This document shows positions 46,634-55,623 of a stretch of 64,000 nt of DNA, in pieces. The DNA is from Cryobacterium sp. Its GTDB lineage: Bacteria; Actinomycetota; Actinomycetes; Actinomycetales; Microbacteriaceae. The notes under the pieces are model-generated. The model had not been told where the DNA came from. It worked only from the letters and a program-made list of their open reading frames with translations, and searched no databases. The position numbers were made by a program, and so were the translations under genes. Positions within the stretch are counted from its first letter, which is position 1; each line of letters opens with the position of its first letter. The stretch spans positions 36,290-100,289 of the forward strand of contig JAHBSW010000004.1 in assembly GCA_019638935.1 (NCBI GenBank), given 5' to 3'.

Positions 46634-47419
46634 GTGATTCGCTTTGACGATGTGACGGTGCGCTATCCCAACGGCACGGTGGGGCTCGATTCGATCGACC
46701 TCGAGATTCCCGACGGACAGTTCGTCGTCGTCGTGGGGCTCTCTGGTGCGGGCAAGTCGACGCTCGTCCGCACCATCAACGGTCTCGTGCCCGTGACGTC
46801 GGGGTCGCTCGAGGTATCGGGACAGCGCGTCGACGGTGCATCGAAGAAGTCGCTTCGTCAGCTGCGCGGCAAGATCGGCATGATCTTCCAATCCTTCAAC
46901 CTCGTGACGAGAACGTCCGTGCTCAACAACGTTCTCGTGGGTCGGCTGCACGCGACACCGACGCTCTACTCGCTGATCGGGCACCATCGCAGGGAAGACG
47001 TGGAGATCGCCTTCCAATCCCTCGAGCGCGTCGGCATCGTCGAGAAGGCGTACGTGCGTGCCTCGCAGCTCTCCGGCGGCCAGCAGCAGCGCGTAGCCAT
47101 CGCGCGGGCGCTCGCTCAGGAGCCGACCGTGATCCTCGCGGATGAGCCCGTGGCATCCCTCGACCCGCCCACCGCGAACATGGTCATGCGCGACCTCCAG
47201 CGCATCAATCGCGAACTCGGGATCACCACCGTGGTCAACCTGCACTTTCTCGACCTCGCGCGCAACTACGCCGATCGCATCATCGGGATGCGCGCAGGCG
47301 CCATCGTTTTCGATGGCACCGCGGCAGAAGCCGACGACGCCGTCTTCACCTCCATCTACGGTCGATCGCTCACGGCAGACGACATGCTGCCGGCCGAGGC
47401 AGCGCCGGCGAGCGAGTGA
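46634..47419 (+). CDS. phnC: Phosphonate/phosphite ABC transporter ATP-binding protein
   Basis: 261 aa from the GTG at 46634 after GGGGAG. Walker A GLSGAGKST (35-43), signature QLSGGQQQRVAIARAL, Walker B VILADEPVASLD, and the PhnC-specific EVSGQRVDGASKKSLRQLRGKIGMIFQ and HFLDLARNYADRIIGMRAG. Partner of the two PhnE permeases downstream. Confidence 0.94.
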   Translation: MIRFDDVTVRYPNGTVGLDSIDLEIPDGQFVVVVGLSGAGKSTLVRTINGLVPVTSGSLEVSGQRVDGASKKSLRQLRGKIGMIFQSFNLVTRTSVLNNVLVGRLHATPTLYSLIGHHRREDVEIAFQSLERVGIVEKAYVRASQLSGGQQQRVAIARALAQEPTVILADEPVASLDPPTANMVMRDLQRINRELGITTVVNLHFLDLARNYADRIIGMRAGAIVFDGTAAEADDAVFTSIYGRSLTADDMLPAEAAPASE

Positions 47420-47432
47420 TGAGCGAGCCGCG

Positions 47433-48230
47433 ATGACGAGCGCGAGCGTTGCGACGCGCCCCGCCAAACCGCGCGCCAACTGGGGTGCGCGCGCGCTCAT
47501 CGTGCTGGCGGTCGTCGTCACGATCGTCGGGGGCATTGCGATACAGTTCGACCTCCGGCCACTGTTGTTCGACGGCGGCCGCGGCTGGTTCATCGTCAGC
47601 GAGTTCCTCGACCCCAATTGGGCGTTCCTGCTCCGCACGATCGACCCGTGGCTTGTCACGTTCTCGATCGCTGTGCTTGCGACCGCCGCCGGAAGCGTCA
47701 TCGCGCTCGTCGTCTCGATGTTCGCCTCGATGGTGACGGCGAGAAACCGCGTCGTCTACCAGGTCACGAAGGCCGTCATGTCGGTGCTTCGTTCACTGCC
47801 CGACATCGCCTGGGGTCTGCTCTTCGTCGCGTTCGTCGGAGTAGGCCCGCTCGCCGGCATCCTCGCCCTCATCTTCTTCAACGTGGGCATCGTGGCGAAA
47901 CTCACGGCCGAGACGATCGACGCCGTCGAACTCGGGCCGCTCGAAGCAGCGGATGCCGCGGGCGCAAGCGGCCTGCAGCGCGCCTTCGCCGCGGTCGTGC
48001 CGCAGATCCTGCCCAACTATCTCTCCTACGTCATGTACACGTTCGAGCTCAACGTGCGCGCCTCCGTGGTGATCGGAATCGTCGGCGGTGGCGGCATCGG
48101 CAGCACGATCATCGTCGAGCTCGCGAGGTTCAACTACGACAACCTCTCGGCGATCATCATCCTGCTGTTCGTCATCGTCTTCCTCATCGATATCGCGTCG
48201 CGCTGGATTCGGAAGAGGCTCATCGGATGA
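47433..48230 (+). CDS. phnE: Phosphonate/phosphite ABC transporter permease (first PhnE)
   Basis: 265 aa, five or six TM helices. The EAA loop is seen in AIELGPLEAADAAGASGLQRAFAAVVPQILP-like sequence, with GIVGGGGIGSTIIVELARFNYD after it. The ATG at 47433 follows a GAGCGAG site. Overlaps the second permease by 4 bp; the two would form a heterodimer, as in phnCDE1E2 systems. Confidence 0.93.
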   Translation: MTSASVATRPAKPRANWGARALIVLAVVVTIVGGIAIQFDLRPLLFDGGRGWFIVSEFLDPNWAFLLRTIDPWLVTFSIAVLATAAGSVIALVVSMFASMVTARNRVVYQVTKAVMSVLRSLPDIAWGLLFVAFVGVGPLAGILALIFFNVGIVAKLTAETIDAVELGPLEAADAAGASGLQRAFAAVVPQILPNYLSYVMYTFELNVRASVVIGIVGGGGIGSTIIVELARFNYDNLSAIIILLFVIVFLIDIASRWIRKRLIG

Positions 48231-49099
48231 GCGCGACGGCAACCAAGCTGAACCCCTTGCCGATGGCGCGCCCCGTCGCGCCCAGCAAGGCAAAATACCT
48301 CTGGGCTGAGTTCGGCGGGCTCGTGCTCATCGTGCTCTGCGTCTACGCGGTCAATGCCAAGTGGGAGCGACTGCTCGAGGCTCCGGCCGCGATCGCGAAC
48401 TACATCCCGCTCATGCTGAGCGGCGTGCTCCAGAACCCCTTCGAGCAGCCGATCACCGAGTACTGGACCACGAGCTTCGACTTCATGATGCAGTCGCTCG
48501 CGATGGCGTGGGTCGGCACGGTCATCGGCGCGATGCTCTCGCTGCCGGTCGGCTTTCTCGCGGCAACGAACGTGGCGCCCGCTCCCGTCGTCTTCGTCGC
48601 GCGTCAGATCCTCAACGGAATCCGCGCCGTGCCCGACGTCATCCTCGCCATCGTGATCATGGTGCCCATCTTCGGCCTGGGACCGCTGGCCGGAACTCTC
48701 GCCATCGGAATTGGTTCGATCGGCACGCTCGGCAAGCTCACGAGCGAGGCGATCGAGGGTATCGACAAGGGACCGGTCGAGGCGCTGCGCGCGAGCGGTG
48801 CGGGGCCGGTTCAGGTTCTGCGCTGGGGTGTGTGGCCTCAGGTCGCACCGGAGATCGTGGCGTTCTGGCTCTACCGGTTCGAGGTCAATATTCGGGCGAG
48901 TGCGATCCTCGGTGTCGTCGGTGCCGGTGGTATCGGCTCGCTGCTCAGCCGGGTGTTCAATATGCGCGACTGGGAGCGCATCGGCATCGCGCTCGTCGTC
49001 ATCATCGTCGTGACGATCATCGTCGATCAGATCTCGGGTGCGATTCGCCATCGCATCATCTCAGGCAGTTCGAAGACCAGCACCCCCGTCGCCATGTAG
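48227..49099 (+). CDS. phnE: Phosphonate/phosphite ABC transporter permease (second PhnE)
   Basis: 290 aa. Long N-terminus, a first TM (GGLVLIVLCVYAV), then the permease core with RQILNGIRAVPDVILAIVIM, EAIEGIDKGPVEALRASGAGPVQVLRWGVWPQVAPEI (EAA loop) and VVGAGGIGSLLSRVFNMRDW. Differs clearly from the first PhnE (no recent duplication). Last gene of the phn-type unit. Confidence 0.93.
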   Translation: MSATATKLNPLPMARPVAPSKAKYLWAEFGGLVLIVLCVYAVNAKWERLLEAPAAIANYIPLMLSGVLQNPFEQPITEYWTTSFDFMMQSLAMAWVGTVIGAMLSLPVGFLAATNVAPAPVVFVARQILNGIRAVPDVILAIVIMVPIFGLGPLAGTLAIGIGSIGTLGKLTSEAIEGIDKGPVEALRASGAGPVQVLRWGVWPQVAPEIVAFWLYRFEVNIRASAILGVVGAGGIGSLLSRVFNMRDWERIGIALVVIIVVTIIVDQISGAIRHRIISGSSKTSTPVAM

Positions 49100-49140
49100 T
49101 GCGGCTGGGCCGCCCCGAGGCGCGTGAGCCACCGAGTTCT

Positions 49141-49190
49141 GTTGCGCCGCGTTTCCGCATGTTACCGCGGGTTTCTCCCCGTTACGAGGG
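49141..49190 (+). promoter_or_regulatory. Five GTTNC direct repeats at exact 10-bp period, operator array
   Basis: GTTGC, GTTTC, GTTAC, GTTTC, GTTAC start at 49141, 49151, 49161, 49171 and 49181. Read on the other strand four of them are GTAAC and GAAAC in alternation, the half-sites of GlnR boxes, but with 5-nt instead of 6-nt spacers. All lie on one face of the helix, ending 44 bp before the SsuB-like start. A site for an OmpR/GlnR-type or other oligomerising regulator is likely. Confidence 0.6.
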
Positions 49191-49229
49191 CGCTCCCGTA
49201 TATCGAGCACGCGCCCATAGCGTGCATTC

Positions 49230-50057
49230 ATGCCCACAACGTCAACACTCACGCGCACGAGTGCTCCCGCTCTTCCGGTGAGCCTCGACCGGGTGAGCCG
49301 CACCTTCCGAGACACAGCGAACGAGCCGAAGCCCGTGCTGCGCGACGTGAGTCTGGAGATCAGCCCGGGCGAGATCGTCTCGCTCATCGGCGCCTCCGGC
49401 TGCGGCAAGTCGACGCTGCTTCGGCAGATCGCCGGGCTCGATCGACCCACGGGCGGCCAGGTGCGCATCGACGGCACGGCGATCGACGGCATCGACCAAC
49501 GGGTCGCAGTCGCCTTTCAAGAACCGCGCCTGCTGCCGTGGCGATCACTGCGCCAGAACGTCTCCCTCGGACTCCCGAAGGGCACCGCGCGCGTCGAAGG
49601 ACAGGCTCGCGTGGGCGCCCTGCTCGACCTCGTGCACCTGGGGGAGGCCGCGGCGCTGCGGCCGCGTCAGGTCTCCGGTGGCATGGCCCAGCGAGCCTCG
49701 CTGGCACGAGCCCTGTCGCGCGGTCCGGGCGTGCTCGTTCTCGATGAGCCCTTCGGCGCCCTCGATGCGCTCACGCGTCTCAAGATGCAGGACCTCCTGA
49801 TCGAGATTCACTCCGCCGAACCCGCGACGATCATCCTCGTCACTCACGACGTCGACGAGGCGCTCTATCTCTCCGACCGCGTGGTGCTGCTCGGCGTGGA
49901 CGCCGACGCGCCCTCGGCGGGAGCCGGCATCCGGTCGATCACCTCCGTGCCGGGTTCTCGACCACGGGATCGCGGCGACGCGCGGCTTGCCGAGCTGCGC
50001 GTCGAACTGCTCGACGGGCTCGGCGTTCCCAGCCACCACCAACCACAGCCGCACTGA
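49230..50057 (+). CDS. SsuB/TauB-like ABC transporter ATP-binding protein
   Basis: 275 aa. Walker A GASGCGKST (54-62), Q-loop FQEPRLLPW, signature VSGGMAQRASLARAL, Walker B VLVLDEPFGALD, H-loop THDVDEALYLSDRV: the nitrate/sulfonate/taurine importer type. The C-terminal extension ends in SHHQPQPH. First of ATPase, binding protein, permease, with 23 bp to the next. Whether the cargo is a sulfonate, taurine, nitrate or another small anion is not settled. Confidence 0.9.
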   Translation: MPTTSTLTRTSAPALPVSLDRVSRTFRDTANEPKPVLRDVSLEISPGEIVSLIGASGCGKSTLLRQIAGLDRPTGGQVRIDGTAIDGIDQRVAVAFQEPRLLPWRSLRQNVSLGLPKGTARVEGQARVGALLDLVHLGEAAALRPRQVSGGMAQRASLARALSRGPGVLVLDEPFGALDALTRLKMQDLLIEIHSAEPATIILVTHDVDEALYLSDRVVLLGVDADAPSAGAGIRSITSVPGSRPRDRGDARLAELRVELLDGLGVPSHHQPQPH

Positions 50058-50080
50058 ACAACAACCTCGAGGAAGGCATC

Positions 50081-51145
50081 ATGTCCCTGCATCAGAAGAC
50101 CCAGCAGCAGAAGACCCTGCGCAAGAAGATTGGCTCCATCGCGGCGGTCGCCGCTGCGGCCGCGCTCGCCCTCACCGGGTGCGTGCCCGGGGAGGGCTCG
50201 GCGATCGGCACACCCGACCCCGGCGAATCGAGCACGTGGAGCACCACGACCCTCAGCATCGACTTCGCGACCTACAACCCGCTCAGTCTCGTGATCAAAG
50301 AGAAGCGCTGGCTCGAGGAGAGTCTCGACGGCGTCACGGTCGAGTGGTTGCAATCGGCGGGTTCCAACAAGGCCAACGAAGCGCTTCGTGCGGGCTCGGT
50401 GGATGTCGGGTCCACCGCAGGCAGCGCCGCACTGCTTGCCCGCTCGAACGCATCCCCGACCCAGGTCATCGCGCTCTACTCGCAGCCCGAGTGGGCCGCG
50501 ATCGTGGTCGCCGCCGACTCACCCATCCAGACCGTGGAAGATCTCCGCGGCAAGCACGTGGCGGCCACCAAGGGAACAGACCCCTACTTCTTCCTGCTGC
50601 AGACGCTCGAACAGGCAGGCATCGGCCTCGACGAGGTCACGATCGAGAATCTTCAGCACGCGGACGGTGGCAACGCCCTCGTCACGGGTGCGGTCGACGC
50701 GTGGTCAGGACTCGACCCGATCATGGCCGCGGCCGAGATCGAGCACGGTGCGCGCCTGATCTACCGCAACATCGACTTCAACACCTACGGCTTCCTCAAC
50801 GCGACCGAGGACTTCATCAACAACCACGCGGATGTCGCACAGGTGGTGGTCAATGCCTACGAGAAGGCGCGCCTCTGGGCGATCGCCAACCCCGAGGAGA
50901 CGGCACAGATTCTGGCCCAGTACGCGGGAATCGACATCGAGGTGGCCCGCAAGGTACTCATCGAGCGCACGAACTTCGAGGTCAACAAGCCCGGGCAGAA
51001 GCAGAAGGATGTGCTCGCGATCGTCGGCCCGATCTTCGTGGACTCCGACGATGTCGCCAGCCAGGCCGACATCGACAAGGCTCTGGCGGAGCTGTTCAAC
51101 GACTCGTTCTACGCCAACCTCGACCCCGAGTCGATCGACGACTGA
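50081..51145 (+). CDS. SsuA-like ABC transporter substrate-binding lipoprotein
   Basis: 354 aa. N-terminus rich in Gln/Lys, hydrophobic core and lipobox LTGC (about residue 33). NMT1/SsuA fold: FATYNPLSLVIKEKRWLEE, GSNKANEALRAGSVDVGSTAGSAALLARSN, VEDLRGKHVAATKGTDPYFFLLQTLEQAGI and DAWSGLDP. This is the aliphatic sulfonate-binding type. ATG after GAGGAAGG. No monooxygenase (ssuD/tauD) is nearby. Confidence 0.9.
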   Translation: MSLHQKTQQQKTLRKKIGSIAAVAAAAALALTGCVPGEGSAIGTPDPGESSTWSTTTLSIDFATYNPLSLVIKEKRWLEESLDGVTVEWLQSAGSNKANEALRAGSVDVGSTAGSAALLARSNASPTQVIALYSQPEWAAIVVAADSPIQTVEDLRGKHVAATKGTDPYFFLLQTLEQAGIGLDEVTIENLQHADGGNALVTGAVDAWSGLDPIMAAAEIEHGARLIYRNIDFNTYGFLNATEDFINNHADVAQVVVNAYEKARLWAIANPEETAQILAQYAGIDIEVARKVLIERTNFEVNKPGQKQKDVLAIVGPIFVDSDDVASQADIDKALAELFNDSFYANLDPESIDD

Positions 51146-51146
51146 T

Positions 51147-52055
51147 ATGACGATCGTGAAGGATGAAGCGCGTCTGAATCCTGCACCGGTGCCCCCCGCG
51201 CGCGAAAGCGGCGCGGGGGCGCCGCCGACTCTGCGCCAGTACGTTTCGCAGCTCGGCTACGCGGCTGCGGGCAGCGAGGCCGGCCCGCAGCCGCGTGCCG
51301 ATCGGTTGCGCCCGTGGCTCGTGGTGGCGGGGTTCGTCGTACCGCTCGCCCTGCTCGCCCTGTGGTGGTTCCTCACCGAGTTCTCGATCGTGCCGGCCCA
51401 CCGTATGCCGAGTCCGCAGCGCGTGCTCGACGCGGCTGTCGCGATGACGGCCGATGGGGTGATCTTCGGTCACATCGCGATCTCGACGCAGCGCGTCGTG
51501 CTCGGCTTCGCCGCGGGATCGCTTCTCGGGCTCGCCCTCGGGGCGTGGGTCGGGCTGTCGAAATGGGGTTCGGCGTTCCTGTCCCCGACGGTCGGGGCGT
51601 TTCGCGCGGTGCCGTCTCTCGCCTGGGTGCCGCTGCTCGTGCTCTACCTCGGCATCAGCGAAGACTCGAAGGTGACGCTCATCGCCATCGGCGCACTGTT
51701 TCCCGTGTACACGACAGTGGCAGGAGCCCTACGACACGTCGACCCGCACCTCGTGGAGCTGGGTCAGGCGTTCGGCCTTGCTCGGCTGGGCCTGCTCGCG
51801 CGGGTTCAATTGCCCGCGGTCGTGCCGAGCATCGTCTCCGGTCTGCGACTGGCTCTCGCCCAGGCCTGGTTGTTCCTTGTCGCAGCAGAGCTGATCGCGT
51901 CGTCGGTCGGCCTCGGCTTTCTGCTCGTCGATTCGCAGAACAACGGTCGGGTCGACCGGCTGTTCCTCACGATCATTCTGCTCGGAGTGCTCGGAAAGAC
52001 GACGGATGCGCTCATCGGGCTGCTCGAGCGATGGCTGCTCAAGCGATGGGGCTGA
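51147..52055 (+). CDS. SsuC-like ABC transporter permease
   Basis: 302 aa. Cytoplasmic N-tail of about 55 residues, then six TM segments (WLVVAGFVVPLALLALWWFL first) and the EAA-like loop (HLVELGQAFGLARLGLLARVQLPAVVPSIVSGLRLALAQAWLFLVAAELIASSVGLGFLL) typical of SsuC/TauC. ATG overlaps the binding-protein region by 0 with a 1-bp gap after its stop. Completes the importer. Confidence 0.92.
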   Translation: MTIVKDEARLNPAPVPPARESGAGAPPTLRQYVSQLGYAAAGSEAGPQPRADRLRPWLVVAGFVVPLALLALWWFLTEFSIVPAHRMPSPQRVLDAAVAMTADGVIFGHIAISTQRVVLGFAAGSLLGLALGAWVGLSKWGSAFLSPTVGAFRAVPSLAWVPLLVLYLGISEDSKVTLIAIGALFPVYTTVAGALRHVDPHLVELGQAFGLARLGLLARVQLPAVVPSIVSGLRLALAQAWLFLVAAELIASSVGLGFLLVDSQNNGRVDRLFLTIILLGVLGKTTDALIGLLERWLLKRWG

Positions 52056-52102
52056 GGGCGTCATCGCCTCCCGGTGAAGGACTCCTATACTGGGAGGCGA
52101 CA

Positions 52103-52147
52103 GGCATCCTTTAAACACCGTCCAGAGAGGCGGGGAAGGAGGTCGGT
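52103..52147 (+). promoter_or_regulatory. PyrR-binding RNA loop in the pyrR leader
   Basis: The leader carries TCCAGAGAGG at 52121-52130, matching the PyrR binding-loop consensus (UCCnGnGAGG), with CCG and CGG able to pair on either side and the GGAAGGAGG ribosome site 4 bases later. A TATACT at 52086 can be the -10, giving a leader of about 50 nt. There is no terminator after the loop, so control would be by blocking translation start, as shown in mycobacteria, rather than attenuation. Confidence 0.8.
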
Positions 52148-52726
52148 ATGGTTGCACGCATCGTTCTGCAGCAGGCCGATATCGCTCGCGCCCTCACGCG
52201 CATCTCGCACGAGATCCTCGAATCGAACCAGGGGCCGGCGGATCTCGTCGTTCTCGGCATCCCCACCCGTGGAGTCGTGCTCGCCGACCGCATCGCTCGG
52301 GTTCTCGATGAGATCGAGCCAGGCAGCGGTTCCGTCGGAACCCTCGACATCACGATGTACCGCGACGACCTGGCACGCCAGCCCACACGAACTCCGGTGC
52401 CCACCCGCATCCCCGCCGGGGGGATCGACGACAAGGTCGTAGTGCTCGTCGATGACGTGCTGTACTCCGGACGCACCATTCGCGCGGCACTCGACGCCCT
52501 GAGCGACCTCGGCCGACCGCGCGCCGTGAGACTCGCCGTGCTCGTCGACCGCGGGCACCGTGCGCTGCCGATTCGCGCCGATTTCGTGGGAAAGAACCTG
52601 CCCTCCTCGACCGCCGAACGCATCAACGTGCGATTGACCGAGATCGACGGGGACGAGGCCGTGACGATCGACGACGCCGGTCGCCTCGAGTCGACAGTGT
52701 CGAACGGAGGCGGGGGATCACGATGA
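52148..52726 (+). CDS. pyrR: Bifunctional pyr operon regulator / uracil phosphoribosyltransferase PyrR
   Basis: 192 aa. Phosphoribosyltransferase fold with the PRPP motif [22 protein letters not shown] and PyrR-specific [13 protein letters not shown] and [11 protein letters not shown]. It binds pyr mRNA when UMP is high. ATG after GAAGGAGG; a PyrR-binding loop lies directly upstream. 4-bp overlap with pyrB. Confidence 0.97.
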   Translation: MVARIVLQQADIARALTRISHEILESNQGPADLVVLGIPTRGVVLADRIARVLDEIEPGSGSVGTLDITMYRDDLARQPTRTPVPTRIPAGGIDDKVVVLVDDVLYSGRTIRAALDALSDLGRPRAVRLAVLVDRGHRALPIRADFVGKNLPSSTAERINVRLTEIDGDEAVTIDDAGRLESTVSNGGGGSR

Positions 52727-53718
52727 GACACCTGCTCTCCACCCGTGACCTCCGCCGCGACGAGGCGATTCAGATCCTCGACCTCGCTGAAGACATGGCG
52801 CAGGTGGCGGGTCGCGAGGTGCCCAAGCTGCCGGCGCTGCGCGGCAAGACCATCGTCAACCTGTTCTACGAGGATTCCACCCGCACACGCATCTCCTTCG
52901 AGGCCGCGGCCAAGCGGCTGAGCGCCGACGTCATCAACTTCAGCGCGAAGGGCTCCAGCGTGACCAAGGGCGAGAGTCTCAAGGACACCGCGCAGACCCT
53001 CGGCGCGATGGGAGCGGACGCCGTGGTCATTCGCCACGGCGCATCCGGCGCGGCGCACGTGCTCGCCGCCAGTGACTGGATCGACGCGGGAGTGGTCAAC
53101 GCAGGGGACGGCACCCACGAGCATCCGACGCAGGCACTGCTCGATGCCTACACGATCCGTCAGCGCGTCTCCGGAACCGGCGCACGGGGCGCGGGACTCG
53201 ATGGTGTGCGCGTCGTCATCGTTGGCGACGTGCTGCACTCGCGAGTCGCGCGCTCGAACGTCTGGTTGCTTTCCACGCTCGGAGCGCGTGTGCACATCGT
53301 CGCACCGGTGACGCTCTTGCCTGTCGAGCTCGACAACTGGCCGGTGACCGTCGGGCACAGCCTCGATGAGGCGATCGACGAGAGTCCCGATGTCGTCATG
53401 ATGCTGAGAATTCAGGCTGAACGAATGGACGACTCGTTCTTTCCGCACCCGCGCGAGTACGCGCGAGAGTGGGGTCTCGATGACGCGCGAGCGGCACGGC
53501 TGGGCGGCGATACGATTGTCATGCATCCCGGTCCGATGAACCGGGGTCTCGAGATCTCGGCGCGCGCAGCCGACTCGGTCAAGTCGACCGTGCTCGAGCA
53601 AGTCGCAAATGGGGTGTCGGTTCGAATGGCGGTGCTGTACCTGCTCGTCACGGCGCCCGGGTCTGACAGAGGCGTCTCGGCGGGCAGCACAAGGGGCACG
53701 GGCGGTGAGCAGCGGTGA
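52723..53718 (+). CDS. pyrB: Aspartate carbamoyltransferase catalytic chain
   Basis: 331 aa. Carbamoyl phosphate-binding STRTR in [54 protein letters not shown] and [11 protein letters not shown]. First committed step of pyrimidine synthesis. No pyrI regulatory chain. Overlaps pyrC by 4 bp. Confidence 0.98.
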   Translation: MRHLLSTRDLRRDEAIQILDLAEDMAQVAGREVPKLPALRGKTIVNLFYEDSTRTRISFEAAAKRLSADVINFSAKGSSVTKGESLKDTAQTLGAMGADAVVIRHGASGAAHVLAASDWIDAGVVNAGDGTHEHPTQALLDAYTIRQRVSGTGARGAGLDGVRVVIVGDVLHSRVARSNVWLLSTLGARVHIVAPVTLLPVELDNWPVTVGHSLDEAIDESPDVVMMLRIQAERMDDSFFPHPREYAREWGLDDARAARLGGDTIVMHPGPMNRGLEISARAADSVKSTVLEQVANGVSVRMAVLYLLVTAPGSDRGVSAGSTRGTGGEQR

Positions 53719-55085
53719 CAACCACTCTTCTCGTACGCGGTGCGACACTCGTCGACGGCTCGACGGCGGACATCCTTGTCGCGGACGGCCGTATCGTCGA
53801 GATCGGCGCGAAGCTCGGCCACCTCAACGCGCGCAGCATCGACGCCGCCGGGCTGGTGGCGCTCCCTGGTCTCGTCGACCTCCACACGCACCTGAGGGAG
53901 CCAGGTTTCGAGCAGGCCGAGACCGTGCTCACCGGCACACGGGCTGCGGCTGCAGGGGGCTTCACCGCGGTGCACGCGATGGCGAACACCCTGCCCGTCG
54001 CCGACACCGCGGGAGTCGTCGAGCAGGTGCACGCCCTCGGAGCGCGGGCCGGCTATGCGACGGTGCGACCCATCGGTGCCGTGACGCGTGGACTCGAGGG
54101 TGCACAGCTCGCCGAGATCGGGGCGATGGCGTCGAGTCGAGCCGCCGTGCGCGTCTTCTCCGATGACGGGAAGTGCATCTCCGATGCCCTCATCATGCGG
54201 CGAGCCCTCGAATACGTCACGACCTTCGGCGGGGTGATCGCCCAGCATGCCCAAGAACCCCGGCTCACCGACGGGGCGCAGATGAACGAGGGCTCGGTCT
54301 CGAGCGAGCTCGGGCTCAAGGGCTGGCCCGCGGTTGCCGAGGAGGCCATCATCGCGCGTGACGTGCTGCTCGCGCATCACGTCGGTGCGCGCCTGCACGT
54401 GTGTCACGTCTCCACCGCCGGCTCGGTCGATCTCATCCGCTGGGCCAAGAAGCGGGGCATCGCCGTGACCGCCGAGGTCACGCCGCACCACCTCGTGCTC
54501 ACCGACGAGCTCGCGCGCAGCTATGACGCGCGGTTCAAGGTCAATCCACCGCTGCGCAGCAGCGATGACGTGCAAGCGCTTCGTGAGGGGCTTGCCGACG
54601 GCACCATCGATATCGTCGCCACGGACCACGCCCCGCACCCGCTCGAGTCCAAAGAGGCCGAGTGGGAGGCGGCGGCGTTCGGCATGGTCGGGCTCGAGAG
54701 CGCGCTGTCGGTGGTGCAGGCATCCGTCGTCGACACTGGCCTGCTCGACTGGGCGGATGTCGCCCGTGTGCTGTCCAGCGCGCCAGCAGCGATCGGACAG
54801 CTCGCCGGCTACGAGGACGGCATCGTGGTGGGCGCTCTCGCCAACTTCGTGCTGTGGGATCCCTTGACCTCGCGCAGCTTCGCGACGAGCGATCTTCGCG
54901 GCAGGTCGACCAATTCCCCGTACCTCGGCCACTCTCTCCCCGGCCGTGTGGTCGCGACCGTGCACGACGGCTACCCGACGGTGCTCGACGGCGAGCTCGT
55001 CGACGCCGAGACGGTCGCCCAGAGCGCGCGGGCTGCACAGGGCGCACCGATTTTCGCTTCAACCCAGGAGAACCACCGTGGATAG
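53715..55085 (+). CDS. pyrC: Dihydroorotase
   Basis: 456-aa, GTG start. Amidohydrolase with the Zn motif [41 protein letters not shown] and the catalytic Asp in IVATDHAPH. Type I dihydroorotase. Its stop overlaps the following membrane gene by 8 bp. Confidence 0.97.
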   Translation: MTTTLLVRGATLVDGSTADILVADGRIVEIGAKLGHLNARSIDAAGLVALPGLVDLHTHLREPGFEQAETVLTGTRAAAAGGFTAVHAMANTLPVADTAGVVEQVHALGARAGYATVRPIGAVTRGLEGAQLAEIGAMASSRAAVRVFSDDGKCISDALIMRRALEYVTTFGGVIAQHAQEPRLTDGAQMNEGSVSSELGLKGWPAVAEEAIIARDVLLAHHVGARLHVCHVSTAGSVDLIRWAKKRGIAVTAEVTPHHLVLTDELARSYDARFKVNPPLRSSDDVQALREGLADGTIDIVATDHAPHPLESKEAEWEAAAFGMVGLESALSVVQASVVDTGLLDWADVARVLSSAPAAIGQLAGYEDGIVVGALANFVLWDPLTSRSFATSDLRGRSTNSPYLGHSLPGRVVATVHDGYPTVLDGELVDAETVAQSARAAQGAPIFASTQENHRG

Positions 55086-55623
55086 ACTGCTGCCCGCCCT
55101 CATCGTCGCCGCCCTCCTGGCGCTCGCGCTCGGCCTCATGTGGTGGGGCTGGCATCGCCGTCAGCGGCGCCAAGGCGATCTCCCGCGATTGGCAGCGGTA
55201 CCCGCGGATGCCGGCACCGAGCAGCTGCGCGTCGCCGCGCTCTACGTCGCCACGACGATGGCCGACGCCCCGCTCGACCGCATCGCGGTGGGCGGGCTCG
55301 GCTACCGCGCCAAGGCGCACCTCGCGGTTCGAGAGCGGGGACTCGAACTCGAGATTCCCGGCCAAGACGGGCTGTTCATTCCCGCCACCGACCTCGAGGA
55401 CGTGTTCCGTTCCCGGAACACCATCGATCGCGCGGTGGAACGCGATGGGCTGATAGCCCTGCGCTATCGCATCGCGGCCGCTGCGGCGTCGGGTGAGGGG
55501 GCAGAACCGCTCGCTGTCGACAGCTACCTGCGCATCGTCGACCCGGTTCTCGCCAACGAGTTCGTCGCGACGGTGACGACGCTCATCCACCGCGCCGGTT
55601 CGACCAGAACGGGCATCCAGTGA
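55078..55623 (+). CDS. Membrane protein between pyrC and carA (PH-like domain)
   Basis: 181 aa from the GTG at 55078 behind CAGGAG. One N-terminal TM ([22 protein letters not shown]), a basic stop-transfer (HRRQRRQGD), then a soluble beta-rich domain ([62 protein letters not shown]). Such a protein is regularly placed here in Actinobacteria and is sometimes annotated PH-like. Its link to pyrimidine synthesis is positional only. Confidence 0.82.
   Translation: MDRLLPALIVAALLALALGLMWWGWHRRQRRQGDLPRLAAVPADAGTEQLRVAALYVATTMADAPLDRIAVGGLGYRAKAHLAVRERGLELEIPGQDGLFIPATDLEDVFRSRNTIDRAVERDGLIALRYRIAAAAASGEGAEPLAVDSYLRIVDPVLANEFVATVTTLIHRAGSTRTGIQ

Noticed and set aside
49100-49229. TPP or SAM riboswitch before the NMT1/SsuA-type operon
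   Set aside because: None of the conserved core words (CUGAGA, ACC-CUUGAACCUGA and so on) are present; repeats there look like a protein operator.
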